From positions 558,001 through 622,000 of the forward strand of contig NZ_QYAD01000001.1 of the NCBI RefSeq assembly GCF_016758255.1: a DNA stretch of 64,000 bases, in the 5' to 3' direction. The notes under the pieces were generated by a model. The model saw only the letters and a list, made by a program, of their open reading frames with translations. It had not been told where the DNA came from and did not search any database. Source of the stretch: Leucobacter chromiireducens subsp. chromiireducens. GTDB lineage: Bacteria; Actinomycetota; Actinomycetes; Actinomycetales; Microbacteriaceae. Below are positions 19,455-27,471 of this stretch, piece by piece (position 1 is the stretch's first letter; each line of letters begins with the position of its first letter). Made by a program: the position numbers and the translations under genes.

Positions 19455-20456
19455 ATGAGATTGCACGAGACACTCCGCCGAGCAGGCGGTATTCTGCGAG
19501 CCTCCGTGCTCCACGACCTCGGACACTCCGTCCATACGCTCCGGGCGCACGTGCACGCGGGTCAGTTGGTGAGGCCACGACACGGGTGGATTGCACTGCC
19601 TAGTGCGGATCCCGATCTCGTCCACGCGGCCGTGCATGGTGTTCTGCTCAGCTGCATGACGGTGATTGAACGCGAGTCGCTCTGGGTTCCGGAGCTCCTC
19701 ACGCGCCTGCACGTCGCCGCTCCAACACCGAAGTCGCACGTCCGCCCGGGAGAGCACGTGTGTCACTGGGGCGTTCCCGTCGTCCGGAGACGCCCCTTTC
19801 AGCTCATGGATCGGGTGGAAAACGCGCTGGTTCTGGCGTCCCAGTGTCAGTCTGCCGAGGCCGCGCATGCAATCTGGGAGTCGGCGCTGCGCAGTAGGGT
19901 CGTCACACGGGATGCGCTCGCACGGTTGCCACTTCGTGGCCCCGAGCGTGCCCTCCTTGCAGAGTGCACAATGTTCTCGGAGTCTGGGTATGAGAGCTAC
20001 GTGCTGCGTCGCCTGCGCGCCCTACGGCTCCACGTCGTCGCCCAGGCTTGGCTGTTGGGCGCGCGCGTCGACTTTCTCGTCGAAGGATGGCTGGTGGTCC
20101 AGGTGGACGGCGGGCACCATGTGGGCAAGCAACGCGACTATGACAACGTCCTCGACACCCGTCTCGCCGCCAACGGGTATGCCACGATTCGGGTGAGCGC
20201 GCATCAGATCGAGCATGAGTGGACCGAGGTGCAAGGGCGGATCATGATGGCGATCTCGCAGGGACGTCCGGCGACGGGCGCCGCTGTGCCGGCGCGGCGT
20301 CGAAGCTCTGGTGCTCCGAGCAGGCAGGAGAAAAATGGGGGAGCGGGTGCTTCCCGCGGAGAACATCCGAGATTCGAGATTTCTCCGCGGGAAGGGGCAG
20401 TGGAGGCGGGCCGGTTCACGGCGGAGGCTGTACGGGGCGCGCTCCGGGCAGGTTAA
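19455..20456 (+). CDS. AbiEi-like winged-helix / DUF559 endonuclease-fold protein
   Basis: About 333 residues from ATG 19455. The N-terminal part (LHETLRRAGGILRASVL...LVRPRHGWIALPSADPD) resembles the AbiEi-type antitoxin winged helix. The C-terminal part is a DUF559/Vsr-like PD-(D/E)xK fold with ARVDFLVEGWLVVQVDGGHH and a following Arg/Asp helix (KQRDYDNVLDTRLAANGYATIRVSA). Such two-domain proteins are common in actinobacteria with no firm function; DNA cleavage or repair is possible. No ribosome-binding site decides the start, and GTG 19389 is an alternative. The last 50 residues are encoded partly by the right 63-bp repeat and look non-homologous. The stop overlaps the convergent kinase gene by 4 bp. 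Confidence 0.75.
   Translation: MRLHETLRRAGGILRASVLHDLGHSVHTLRAHVHAGQLVRPRHGWIALPSADPDLVHAAVHGVLLSCMTVIERESLWVPELLTRLHVAAPTPKSHVRPGEHVCHWGVPVVRRRPFQLMDRVENALVLASQCQSAEAAHAIWESALRSRVVTRDALARLPLRGPERALLAECTMFSESGYESYVLRRLRALRLHVVAQAWLLGARVDFLVEGWLVVQVDGGHHVGKQRDYDNVLDTRLAANGYATIRVSAHQIEHEWTEVQGRIMMAISQGRPATGAAVPARRRSSGAPSRQEKNGGAGASRGEHPRFEISPREGAVEAGRFTAEAVRGALRAG
20324..20386 (-). repeat. Right copy of the 63-bp inverted repeat, inside the DUF559 reading frame
   Basis: In inverted orientation relative to 19256-19318, with the same length and conserved ends. It contains a strong internal palindrome TTCCCGCGGAGAA (20351-20363) / TTCTCCGCGGGAA (20381-20393) that extends past its edge. It encodes the aberrant tail of the DUF559 protein. 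Confidence 0.7.
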
Positions 20457-22093
20457 GCCTGGGAAGTTGTCTCCGCGGGGTCCCCGCCGTTCCCACCATC
20501 CGGGTTGGACGGTGAGCTCGGTGACTGCGAAGAGCGCGGTGACTGTGTGGCCGACGCAGGGGCTGCGGGCGCTTGGTCCACGGGCGCCGGCGCAGTCTGG
20601 ATAGCCGCGGTTTCACCCGTGATGGGAGCCGGGGGCGAACCGGGGAGATCGACCCGGAACGTTGCGCCACCACCCGGGGTGTCATGCACGCTCACGCGAC
20701 CGTGGTGAGCCTCAACGATCGACTGGACGATCGCGAGCCCGAGGCCGGAGCCCCCAGTCTCGCGGTTTCGCGAAGAATCCGCGCGCCAGAAGCGGCCGAA
20801 GATCTTCTCACGAATTTGCTCGGGGACACCCTCGCCGTGGTCCGCGATCTCGAAGCGCGCAACCGGCTGCTCGCCCTCGGAAACCTCGGGCGTCGAGACG
20901 ATGATCTCGATCGGGCTGCCCTCCGGCGTGTGCCGCATCGCGTTGCCGATGAGGTTGGTGAGGAGCTGCCGGACCTTGTGGTCGTCGCCAATCACCGACG
21001 GGTTCGATGGATCCTCGACAACCGTCACCTCACGGTCGGGCGCCTGGGCGCCCGCGTCGAGTGCGGCGTCGCGTGCCAGCTGGTTGAGCGGCAGCGAGGT
21101 GAGCGCGAGCGGGCGGCGCTCGTCAAGCCGGGCGAGCGCGAGCAGATCCTCAACGAGCGAGGTCATGCGGATCGCTTCCTTCTCGATGCGCTCCATCGCT
21201 TGTCCGACCTGCTCCTCTTCTTGCAGCGCGCCCATGCGGTACAGCTCGGCGTAACCGCGCACGGAAACGAGCGGGGTGCGAAGCTCGTGGCTGGCGTCAC
21301 CGATAAAGCGGCGCATCCGCTCAATGGTGCGCGCCTGGTCTTCCAGCGAACCGTCGAGGCGGTCGAGCATGACGTTGAGCGATTCGCCGAGATGACCCAC
21401 CTCGGTGTGCGGGCTCGCCACCATGATGCGCTTCGAGGTATCTCCGCGGGCAATCTCGAGCGCGGTCTGCTCCACCTCCGCGAGCGGCAGGAAAGTCGTC
21501 GTGACGAGCAGCCGCGTGAGTGCGGCCCCCAACAAGATGACCGCGATCCCGAAGCCCGAGAACACAATGACGTACCGCGCCACCACTTTGTTGATGGCCG
21601 CGGTCGACGACGCGATGAGCAGCATTCCGCTTGGCTGACCGTCAATGAGCACGGGGGCCGCCACCGCGCGCCAGTTGCTGCGATCTGGGCTGGTCATCGG
21701 GATGAACTGCCCGGGATCGGCCATCAAGGTTTCGAGCGTGAGCGGCGACAGCAGCTCGGGCACTGCAGACGACTCGCCCAGACTGTGGGTGTTGTCGTAC
21801 TGCAGTGCACCGGCCGCGTCAAACAGTGCAACGTAGTACTGCTGGTTCGCGTACAGGATGTCAGCGCGACTGAGGTTCGAGGCGTTCGCCCCGGTGCCGA
21901 GCGCGGTGGTCGGGTCCTTACGGAGCTGATTCAGTGTGTTCGTCTGATCGGCGAGCAGCATCGGGCGGAGCACGGAGAGCGTCCCGACGCCGGCCACGAT
22001 GAGCCCCAGGAAGAGGATGAACACCGTGACGCCGGTGATCTTCGCCCGCAGTGAGATGTCGTCCCACCGCTCAGCGAAGCTCAGGCGTGACAC
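20453..22093 (-). CDS. Sensor histidine kinase (TrcS/MprB-like, two-component)
   Basis: A 546-residue membrane kinase. Membrane helix 1 spans about 17-42, the extracytoplasmic sensor about 43-172 and helix 2 about 174-198. A HAMP domain follows (about 200-255), then HisKA with phospho-accepting His269 in GDASHELRTPLVS, and HATPase_c (N box NLIGNAMRHTPEG, G1 DHGEGVP, G2 GGSGLGLAIV). A Pro/Ser/Ala-rich low-complexity C-terminal tail follows. It pairs with the response regulator immediately upstream. The GTG at 22093 begins one base after that gene's stop, so the pair is translationally linked. The signal is unknown. Confidence 0.93.
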   Translation of the reverse strand: MSRLSFAERWDDISLRAKITGVTVFILFLGLIVAGVGTLSVLRPMLLADQTNTLNQLRKDPTTALGTGANASNLSRADILYANQQYYVALFDAAGALQYDNTHSLGESSAVPELLSPLTLETLMADPGQFIPMTSPDRSNWRAVAAPVLIDGQPSGMLLIASSTAAINKVVARYVIVFSGFGIAVILLGAALTRLLVTTTFLPLAEVEQTALEIARGDTSKRIMVASPHTEVGHLGESLNVMLDRLDGSLEDQARTIERMRRFIGDASHELRTPLVSVRGYAELYRMGALQEEEQVGQAMERIEKEAIRMTSLVEDLLALARLDERRPLALTSLPLNQLARDAALDAGAQAPDREVTVVEDPSNPSVIGDDHKVRQLLTNLIGNAMRHTPEGSPIEIIVSTPEVSEGEQPVARFEIADHGEGVPEQIREKIFGRFWRADSSRNRETGGSGLGLAIVQSIVEAHHGRVSVHDTPGGGATFRVDLPGSPPAPITGETAAIQTAPAPVDQAPAAPASATQSPRSSQSPSSPSNPDGGNGGDPAETTSQA

Positions 22094-22094
22094 G

Positions 22095-22796
22095 CTACTT
22101 GGCTTCAGTCTTGAGCATGTACCCGAAACCGCGCTTCGTCTGGATGAGCGACTCCTCGGTCAGCGGATCGAGCTTGCGCCGCAGGTACGAGATGTACGAC
22201 TCGACGATGCCGGCATCGCCGTTGAAGTCGTACTCCCACACATGATCGAGGATCTGCGCCTTCGAGAGCACGCGGTTTGCGTTCTGCATGAGGTAGCGCA
22301 GCAGCTTGAACTCCGTGGGGGAAAGCTCGACGGAAGAGCCCTCGACGGTCACCTCGTGCGTGTCCTGATCCATCGTGATCGGGCCGACCGTGAGGATCGA
22401 GTCCTCGTCCTCCTGGATGGTGCGACGCAGCACTGCCTTGATGCGGGCAATGATCTCGTCGAGGCTGAACGGCTTCGTGACGTAGTCGTCGCCGCCAACG
22501 GTGAGGCCCTCGATCTTGTCCTCAGTGTCGTCCTTCGCGGTGAGGAAGATGATGGGCGCGGTGTAGCCGGCCGAGCGCAGTCGCTTGGTCACGCTAAAGC
22601 CGTTCATATCGGGCAGCATGACGTCGAGCACGATCAGGTCGGGCTCCTCCTCAAGCACTGCCGAGATGGTCTGTGCGCCGTTTGCGACAGCGCGCACACC
22701 GAACCCTGCGAAACGGAGGCTCGTGCTGAGCAGCTCGCGAATGCTGGGCTCGTCGTCAACGATCAGAATCCGGGGTCCCTTGGGCTGTGTGTTCAT
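22095..22796 (-). CDS. OmpR/PhoB-family response regulator (TrcR-like)
   Basis: A 233-residue transcription factor. The receiver domain has the acidic pair Asp14/Asp15, phospho-acceptor Asp58 in LIVLDVMLPDMNG, the switch Thr in IIFLTAKDD and Lys in VTKPFS. The C-terminal winged helix (LSPTEFKLLRYLMQNANRVLSKAQILDHVWEYDFNGDAGIVESYISYLRRKLD) is of the OmpR type. It is the cognate regulator of the kinase that follows it, and is closest in style to the actinobacterial TrcR/TcrA group. Targets are unknown. Confidence 0.94.
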   Translation of the reverse strand: MNTQPKGPRILIVDDEPSIRELLSTSLRFAGFGVRAVANGAQTISAVLEEEPDLIVLDVMLPDMNGFSVTKRLRSAGYTAPIIFLTAKDDTEDKIEGLTVGGDDYVTKPFSLDEIIARIKAVLRRTIQEDEDSILTVGPITMDQDTHEVTVEGSSVELSPTEFKLLRYLMQNANRVLSKAQILDHVWEYDFNGDAGIVESYISYLRRKLDPLTEESLIQTKRGFGYMLKTEAK

Positions 22797-22839
22797 GTCC
22801 CCAGTCTCTGATTGTTTGCTATGAAGTGGCTGGAAATGA

Positions 22840-22875
22840 CTGGGCGTGTGGGAAACCCGGTTCCCACACGCCCAG
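22840..22875 (-). terminator. Terminator at the end of the guanidino/polyamine operon
   Basis: Perfect 15-bp stem CTGGGCGTGTGGGAA (22840-22854) with 22861-22875 and a 6-nt loop, just after the stop of the binding-protein gene. On the minus strand it is followed by GTCATTTCC. Confidence 0.85.
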
Positions 22876-22889
22876 CCAGCGGGTGCTCG

Positions 22890-24023
22890 CTACGCGCCCG
22901 TCACCCAGTTCGCCCAGGCGGTGGCCATCGCGTCGTAGTTCTCAACCCAGAAGTCGAAGTTGGGAACGTGTCCCGTCTCGAAGCGTGAGCTCGCGAGCCA
23001 GGCGGCGAGCGTATCGTCGACCTGCGGCTTCGCGTTCACGTTGACCGGCGACATCGAGTTGAGCTCGGTCATGCCCGCTTGCTGCTTCGCGCCGAGGAAG
23101 TAGTTGATCGCGGCGTGCGAGGCTGCGGGATCCTTCGCCCCCTTCGGGATGGCGGTCGAGTCGATCGCAACGAGCCATTCGTCCCAGACCGGAGCAATGG
23201 GCGCCCCCGCCTCGGCGGCGCCGTAGCCACGGCCGGACCAGACGTACCCCATCACAGCCTCGCCGCTCTCGAGCTGCTGCTGCGCCTGCGCCCCGGTCGA
23301 CCACGCAATCATGTCGTCGCCCAGGCTGTCGTACTTCGCGATGGCCTGGTCGATGTGCTCAGGTTTCAGGTTGTCGAGGTCCACCCCGTCAGCGAGCAGC
23401 GGAAACTCGAGGTTCTGCGGATCAACGTAGGTTGTCTGCGGCACGGTGCGCTTGCCGGGGAACTTCTTGGTGTCGAAGAAGTCGGCGGCGCTCTTCGGCG
23501 GGTTGTCGCCGAAGACCTCGGTGTTGTACGCGATCACAAAGCCGTACATCACGTTCGGGATCATGCAGTCATCCGTAATCGTGCCCTCGGGAAGCTGCGA
23601 GGTGTCGATCAGTGAACGGTCGATCTTTTCGTAGAGCGTGCCGCAGCCGCGTGCGGTGTCGACCTGTGAGGTGTCGACGATGTCCCACGAGACGTTGCCG
23701 CCATCGACCATCGCCTTCAGCTTGCCGGCGTCGAACGCGTCCATCTGCATGACTGCGCCCGACTCTTTCGCGAAGGGCTGCCAGATCGCTTCATCCTGCC
23801 CCTCCTGGAAGATGCCGCCGGGGCCGGCGTAGGTGAGCGTGGTGCCCGCGAGAACGTCGGGCGCGATTTCGCCGACCACGGGGGTGCCGAAGTCGCGATC
23901 TTCGGCAGGAGCAGGGGTGCCTCCGGAGCAGGCCGCGAGAAGAAGCCCCGCGGCGCCGACCATCGCGACGGCGGAAATCGATCTCGGGAGTGAACGGTGA
24001 GAAGAGCGGGAGAGTGTCATCAT
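22890..24023 (-). CDS. PotD-like polyamine/guanidino ABC substrate-binding lipoprotein
   Basis: A 377-residue periplasmic-binding-protein-fold lipoprotein (SBP_bac_8/PotD type, cluster D). Lipobox LAAC gives Cys32. Typical PotD-like stretches are TLTYAGPGGIFQEGQDEAIWQPFAKESG, KLKAMVDGGNVSWDIVDT, GFVIAYNTEVFG and SGEAVMGYVWSGRGYGA. It should bind an amine or guanidino compound for ABC import, but no permease or ATPase gene is adjacent. It lies 39 bp downstream of the ureohydrolase on the same strand with GGAAG before ATG 24023, so it is probably the last gene of that operon. The ligand is inferred from context. Confidence 0.88.
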   Translation of the reverse strand: MMTLSRSSHRSLPRSISAVAMVGAAGLLLAACSGGTPAPAEDRDFGTPVVGEIAPDVLAGTTLTYAGPGGIFQEGQDEAIWQPFAKESGAVMQMDAFDAGKLKAMVDGGNVSWDIVDTSQVDTARGCGTLYEKIDRSLIDTSQLPEGTITDDCMIPNVMYGFVIAYNTEVFGDNPPKSAADFFDTKKFPGKRTVPQTTYVDPQNLEFPLLADGVDLDNLKPEHIDQAIAKYDSLGDDMIAWSTGAQAQQQLESGEAVMGYVWSGRGYGAAEAGAPIAPVWDEWLVAIDSTAIPKGAKDPAASHAAINYFLGAKQQAGMTELNSMSPVNVNAKPQVDDTLAAWLASSRFETGHVPNFDFWVENYDAMATAWANWVTGA

Positions 24024-24062
24024 TGATTCTTCCGTTTCGGTGGGTGGGCGCCAGCGAACTGA

Positions 24063-25058
24063 CTACCCGAGGGTGGCGGGGGTGCGTCCCCAGAGGGACA
24101 GGAACTCGTACGCGATGTGGGCCGCGGCGAGCGAGGTGACGTCGGCGTGATCGTAGGCGGGCGCGACCTCAACCACGTCGGCGCCGACGATGTTGAGCGG
24201 TGCGAGCCCGCGAAGCAGGTAGAGGAGTTCCCGGCTGGCAAGGCCCCCGGGTTCGGGGGTGCCGGTGCCCGGGGCGAACGCGGGATCGAGCACATCAATG
24301 TCCACCGACACGTACACGGGGCGATCGCCCAGCCGGCGGGTGATCTGCTCGAGGATGCCGCCGAGCCCGGTGGTAGCGAACTCGCTCGAGTGCACGGTTT
24401 GGAACCCGACCGCGCGGTCCTCCGCGAGATCATGTGGGCCATACAGCGGGCCGCGAATGCCGACGTGCATGCACCCTTCGGGATCGAGGAGTCCTTCCTC
24501 GGCCGCGCGGCGGAAGGGCGTGCCGTGGTGCATGGCCGCGCCGAAGTACGGACCGAACGTGTCGATGTGCGCATCGAAGTGCAGCACGGAGATGGGGCCG
24601 TGGTGTCGGGCGAGCGTTTTGATCGCCGGGTATGCGACCGTGTGATCGCCGCCCAGAATGACAAGTTTTCCCGCGCGCTCGCGCGCTGCGGCAAGCCCGA
24701 CGAGCATCGCCTCAACCGCGCGGTCGATGCCGAACGGCGTGACGGCAAGGTTCCCAACATCCGCCACCTGGTGCTGCGCGAAGGGGAACGCATCCAGCTC
24801 CACGTTGTAGGGACGGATCAGATGGCTCGCCCCACGAATCCCCTCGGGACCGAAACGCGCGCCCGGGCGGAAAGTGACGCCGGAGTCGAACGGAATGCCG
24901 ATGACCCCGGCCTGGGCCTCGCCCACACTCGCGAGCGACGGCAGCCCCGCGAAAGTGCCGGGCCCCGCGAAGCGCGGAACCTGCGAGAAGTCCACCTGTC
25001 CAGTGATGGGCGAACCGTCGGCGCCAACGCTGGTCGTGTACGGGATGTCGAGGCTCAT
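24063..25058 (-). CDS. Ureohydrolase: agmatinase/guanidinobutyrase family
   Basis: A 331-residue binuclear-manganese ureohydrolase that removes urea from a guanidino compound. All metal ligands are present: His139 in GGDHT, Asp162/His164/Asp166 in HFDAHIDT, and Asp253/Asp255 in SVDIDVLDP. The family alone allows agmatinase or guanidinobutyrase. Because it overlaps (ATGA) a 2-ketoarginine-decarboxylase-like gene, 4-guanidinobutyrate is the more likely substrate (product 4-aminobutyrate plus urea). An intervening aldehyde dehydrogenase would have to be encoded elsewhere. Confidence 0.9.
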   Translation of the reverse strand: MSLDIPYTTSVGADGSPITGQVDFSQVPRFAGPGTFAGLPSLASVGEAQAGVIGIPFDSGVTFRPGARFGPEGIRGASHLIRPYNVELDAFPFAQHQVADVGNLAVTPFGIDRAVEAMLVGLAAARERAGKLVILGGDHTVAYPAIKTLARHHGPISVLHFDAHIDTFGPYFGAAMHHGTPFRRAAEEGLLDPEGCMHVGIRGPLYGPHDLAEDRAVGFQTVHSSEFATTGLGGILEQITRRLGDRPVYVSVDIDVLDPAFAPGTGTPEPGGLASRELLYLLRGLAPLNIVGADVVEVAPAYDHADVTSLAAAHIAYEFLSLWGRTPATLG

Positions 25059-26686
25059 GCGGCCACCTCCGGGTTGAGTGAATCGGCTTCGACGCGGTGC
25101 GCGGCGGGGGCCCGCACCACGATGACGGATAGGCCGGCGTGCGCCGTGGCCGCACGCAGCTCGGCCTCCAGTTCGGCTTCGGACGTGGGGCGCGCGACAT
25201 GTGCCCCAAATCCTTCTGCGATGACCCCAAGGTCGTGCGCTGTGGTGCGCACCCCGGCGGGCTGGATCTCGGCGCGGTCAAACGACACTTCGATCTCCCG
25301 ATAGCCGCCGTTGTCCCAGATGGCCATCGTGACGTTCGCGCCGAGGTCGCGTGCGGTGGCGAGCTCGGGCAGGGTGAAGAGCGAGCTCCCGTCGCCGGCC
25401 AGTGCAACGACCGGGCGGTCGGGTGCCGCCACCGCCGCACCGATCGCCATGGGGAGCGCGGGGCCGAGCGTGCCGTAGCCGTACGGCGCAAGCCAGCGCC
25501 CCGGCGTATCGAGTGGGAGGAAGTGGTGCGCCTGGTACGCCACCTGGGCGGAGTCGGCGGTAAGAATCGCGTTCTCGGGCAGTGCGCGGGCAATCGCCTC
25601 GATCCACGGCGTATGCGGATCCCGCGCTCGCTCCTCGGCGAAGCCAGCGCGCGCGGCGGCTGCACGCCCGGCACCGGCCCGAGCCTGAGCGGGATCTGCG
25701 GGGGTGAGTTCCGCAAGCATCGCCGAGGCGAACTCGCCCACGCGCAGAGGAAGCGTGGGGCGGGTCTGGTCCGGATGCGTCACGTCGGGATCGATGTCCA
25801 CGCGGAGCACGTCTGCCAGCCTCGGCTCTTCCGAACCCGTGAATAGCACCTCGAAGTCCGAGAGCTCGGTGCCGAGGGCGACGACGAGATCGGCGTCCGA
25901 CACGAGTTCTTGTGTGAGCGGAAACGGCATGCTGATGCCGACGTTCAGCGGGTGCGCCTCGGGAAGCAACCCCTTCGCGTTGCCCGTGAGTACTACGGGC
26001 GCAGCAAGCCGCTCTGCGAGCTCGCGCACCGCCTGCCCATCGTGGCGCGCGCCACCGCCCGCGATGACCACGGGGCGCGAGGCCTGGGCGAGCACCTCAC
26101 GCGCTGCCGCGAGGTCGAATTCGGGCGTGGGATCGCTGAGCGTCGCCGCGCTCGCCGCAGCGGGGCGGTGCAGCGCTCCCACCTCCTCCTCAAGTAGATC
26201 GCGCGGGATGCCGATGTAGACGGGACGTGGTCGCTCGGTCTCCCAACGGCGGAACGCCTCGTCAATGAGCTCGGGGACCCGCGCGGCGTCGGTGACGGTC
26301 TCGCTGAAGAGCGTGAATGGCCGGAGCACGGGGGCAAGGTCGGGGGTGTCGTGCAGCGTGCCGCGGTGGGCGCCGAGCTGTGCGCGTGTGACGGTCGAGC
26401 CGATGATCAGCATGGGGATCGAGTCGTGCCAGGCCTGCGCGATGGGGGTCAGCGCATTGAGCACGCCGGGCCCCGTGATCAGGTAGCAGACACCCGGCGT
26501 GCCCGTCACCCGCGTGTACGCGTCGGCCATGAAGCCGGCTCCCTGCTCGTGGCGCGGGATCGTCACCGACAGCCCGCTCTGGTCGATGTCTCGGAAGAGC
26601 TCCAGCGTGTGCACGCCGGGAATTCCGAAGATCTGTGAGACGCCGTACTCCGTCAGCAGCGCACTAATGGCCTGTCCGAGCCGCAT
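25055..26686 (-). CDS. aruI: Thiamine-diphosphate enzyme, probable 5-guanidino-2-oxopentanoate decarboxylase
   Basis: A 543-residue ThDP enzyme of the acetolactate-synthase/decarboxylase superfamily. It has an N-terminal Pyr domain with the catalytic Glu in PRHEQGAGFMADAYTRVTG, a central FAD/structural domain (VVIAGGGA), and a C-terminal PP domain with the ThDP/Mg motif GDGSSLFTLPELATARDLGANVTMAIWDN. The HEQGAGFMAD..R..G.PGVC signature and the overlap with a ureohydrolase resemble AruI of the arginine-transaminase pathway, which converts 2-ketoarginine to 4-guanidinobutyraldehyde. ATG 26686 has GAGGGG 9 nt upstream; an ATG 9 nt earlier lies on top of that site. It is divergent from a XRE-cupin regulator. 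Substrate assignment is inference. Confidence 0.82.
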   Translation of the reverse strand: MRLGQAISALLTEYGVSQIFGIPGVHTLELFRDIDQSGLSVTIPRHEQGAGFMADAYTRVTGTPGVCYLITGPGVLNALTPIAQAWHDSIPMLIIGSTVTRAQLGAHRGTLHDTPDLAPVLRPFTLFSETVTDAARVPELIDEAFRRWETERPRPVYIGIPRDLLEEEVGALHRPAAASAATLSDPTPEFDLAAAREVLAQASRPVVIAGGGARHDGQAVRELAERLAAPVVLTGNAKGLLPEAHPLNVGISMPFPLTQELVSDADLVVALGTELSDFEVLFTGSEEPRLADVLRVDIDPDVTHPDQTRPTLPLRVGEFASAMLAELTPADPAQARAGAGRAAAARAGFAEERARDPHTPWIEAIARALPENAILTADSAQVAYQAHHFLPLDTPGRWLAPYGYGTLGPALPMAIGAAVAAPDRPVVALAGDGSSLFTLPELATARDLGANVTMAIWDNGGYREIEVSFDRAEIQPAGVRTTAHDLGVIAEGFGAHVARPTSEAELEAELRAATAHAGLSVIVVRAPAAHRVEADSLNPEVAA

Positions 26687-26702
26687 TCGACCCATCCCCT
26701 CT

Positions 26703-26720
26703 GCGAACGACACTGTTCGC
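26703..26720. promoter_or_regulatory. Palindromic candidate operator in front of the guanidino operon
   Basis: GCGAAC-gacact-GTTCGC is an 18-bp perfect-arm palindrome 17 bp upstream of the decarboxylase ATG, in the divergent intergenic region shared with the XRE-cupin regulator. It is a plausible site for that regulator. Confidence 0.5.
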
Positions 26721-26851
26721 GATGTTTGCTCAAGCGATACTCTGTGAGGGAATACTAAACACCGGGCTCGGGTTTCGTCAACGGGAAAATCCGGGCAGGA
26801 TAGACACACGGTGGGGCACACGGCCCCGCACTGCAGGAGTCGGGGAGTCCC

Positions 26852-27445
26852 ATGACCGAACGCACCACCGCGGCGAGGCCGCCGCGGCCAGCGGCCTCGG
26901 CGCAGCTCGAACAGATCGGGTTTCGGCTGCGCGTTGCGCGGGAGGAGCGCGGCATGACGCTGAGCAGCGTGGCCGACTTCACCGGGCTGACGAAGGGCTT
27001 CATCTCGCAAGTGGAGCGAGGCCTCACCTCGGCCTCTGTCACGTCACTTGCCGCGATCTGCGACGCACTCACGATGCCCATGGGGCGGCTCTTTGACCCG
27101 CCGCAGATTTACGTGAACCGCGCGGAAGGGCGCGAGCCCGCGTTGATGATGGGCGACGGCGTTGCCGACACGGTGCTTTCGCCACCCGGTCAGAGCGACA
27201 CGCAGATCATTGAGACATGGGTAGAACCCGGCGGCGGCTTCGAGCCCGAGCCATACCGCCTGCCCGTCGACCGAGAGTTCGTCGTGGTGCTCGCGGGCAC
27301 ACTCGAAATGCAGATCGAGGCGGAGACCTTTCTGCTCGGCGAGGGCGACGCGATGAGCTTCAACGCGCGCCACGCACACCTGTGGCGCAACCCCTCCGAG
27401 ACCGAGCGAGCGCGCGTGCTCTGGGTGCTCACCGCGCAGGTGTAG
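26852..27445 (+). CDS. XRE-HTH / cupin transcriptional regulator (PuuR-like)
   Basis: A 197-residue two-domain regulator. The N-terminal XRE helix-turn-helix (about 24-80: LRVAREERGMTLSSVADFTGLTKGFISQVERGLTSASVTSLAAICDAL) is followed by a C-terminal cupin_2 small-molecule-binding domain (about 115-190). This build is shared with PuuR-type regulators of putrescine use. It is divergent from the decarboxylase-ureohydrolase-binding-protein operon, so it probably represses that operon and senses an amine or guanidino compound. GGGGAG precedes ATG 26852. It converges on the XPB helicase gene with a GC-rich 26-bp gap. Confidence 0.9.
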   Translation: MTERTTAARPPRPAASAQLEQIGFRLRVAREERGMTLSSVADFTGLTKGFISQVERGLTSASVTSLAAICDALTMPMGRLFDPPQIYVNRAEGREPALMMGDGVADTVLSPPGQSDTQIIETWVEPGGGFEPEPYRLPVDREFVVVLAGTLEMQIEAETFLLGEGDAMSFNARHAHLWRNPSETERARVLWVLTAQV

Positions 27446-27471
27446 CGCCGGGCGAGCGGCCGCGTGGCGCG

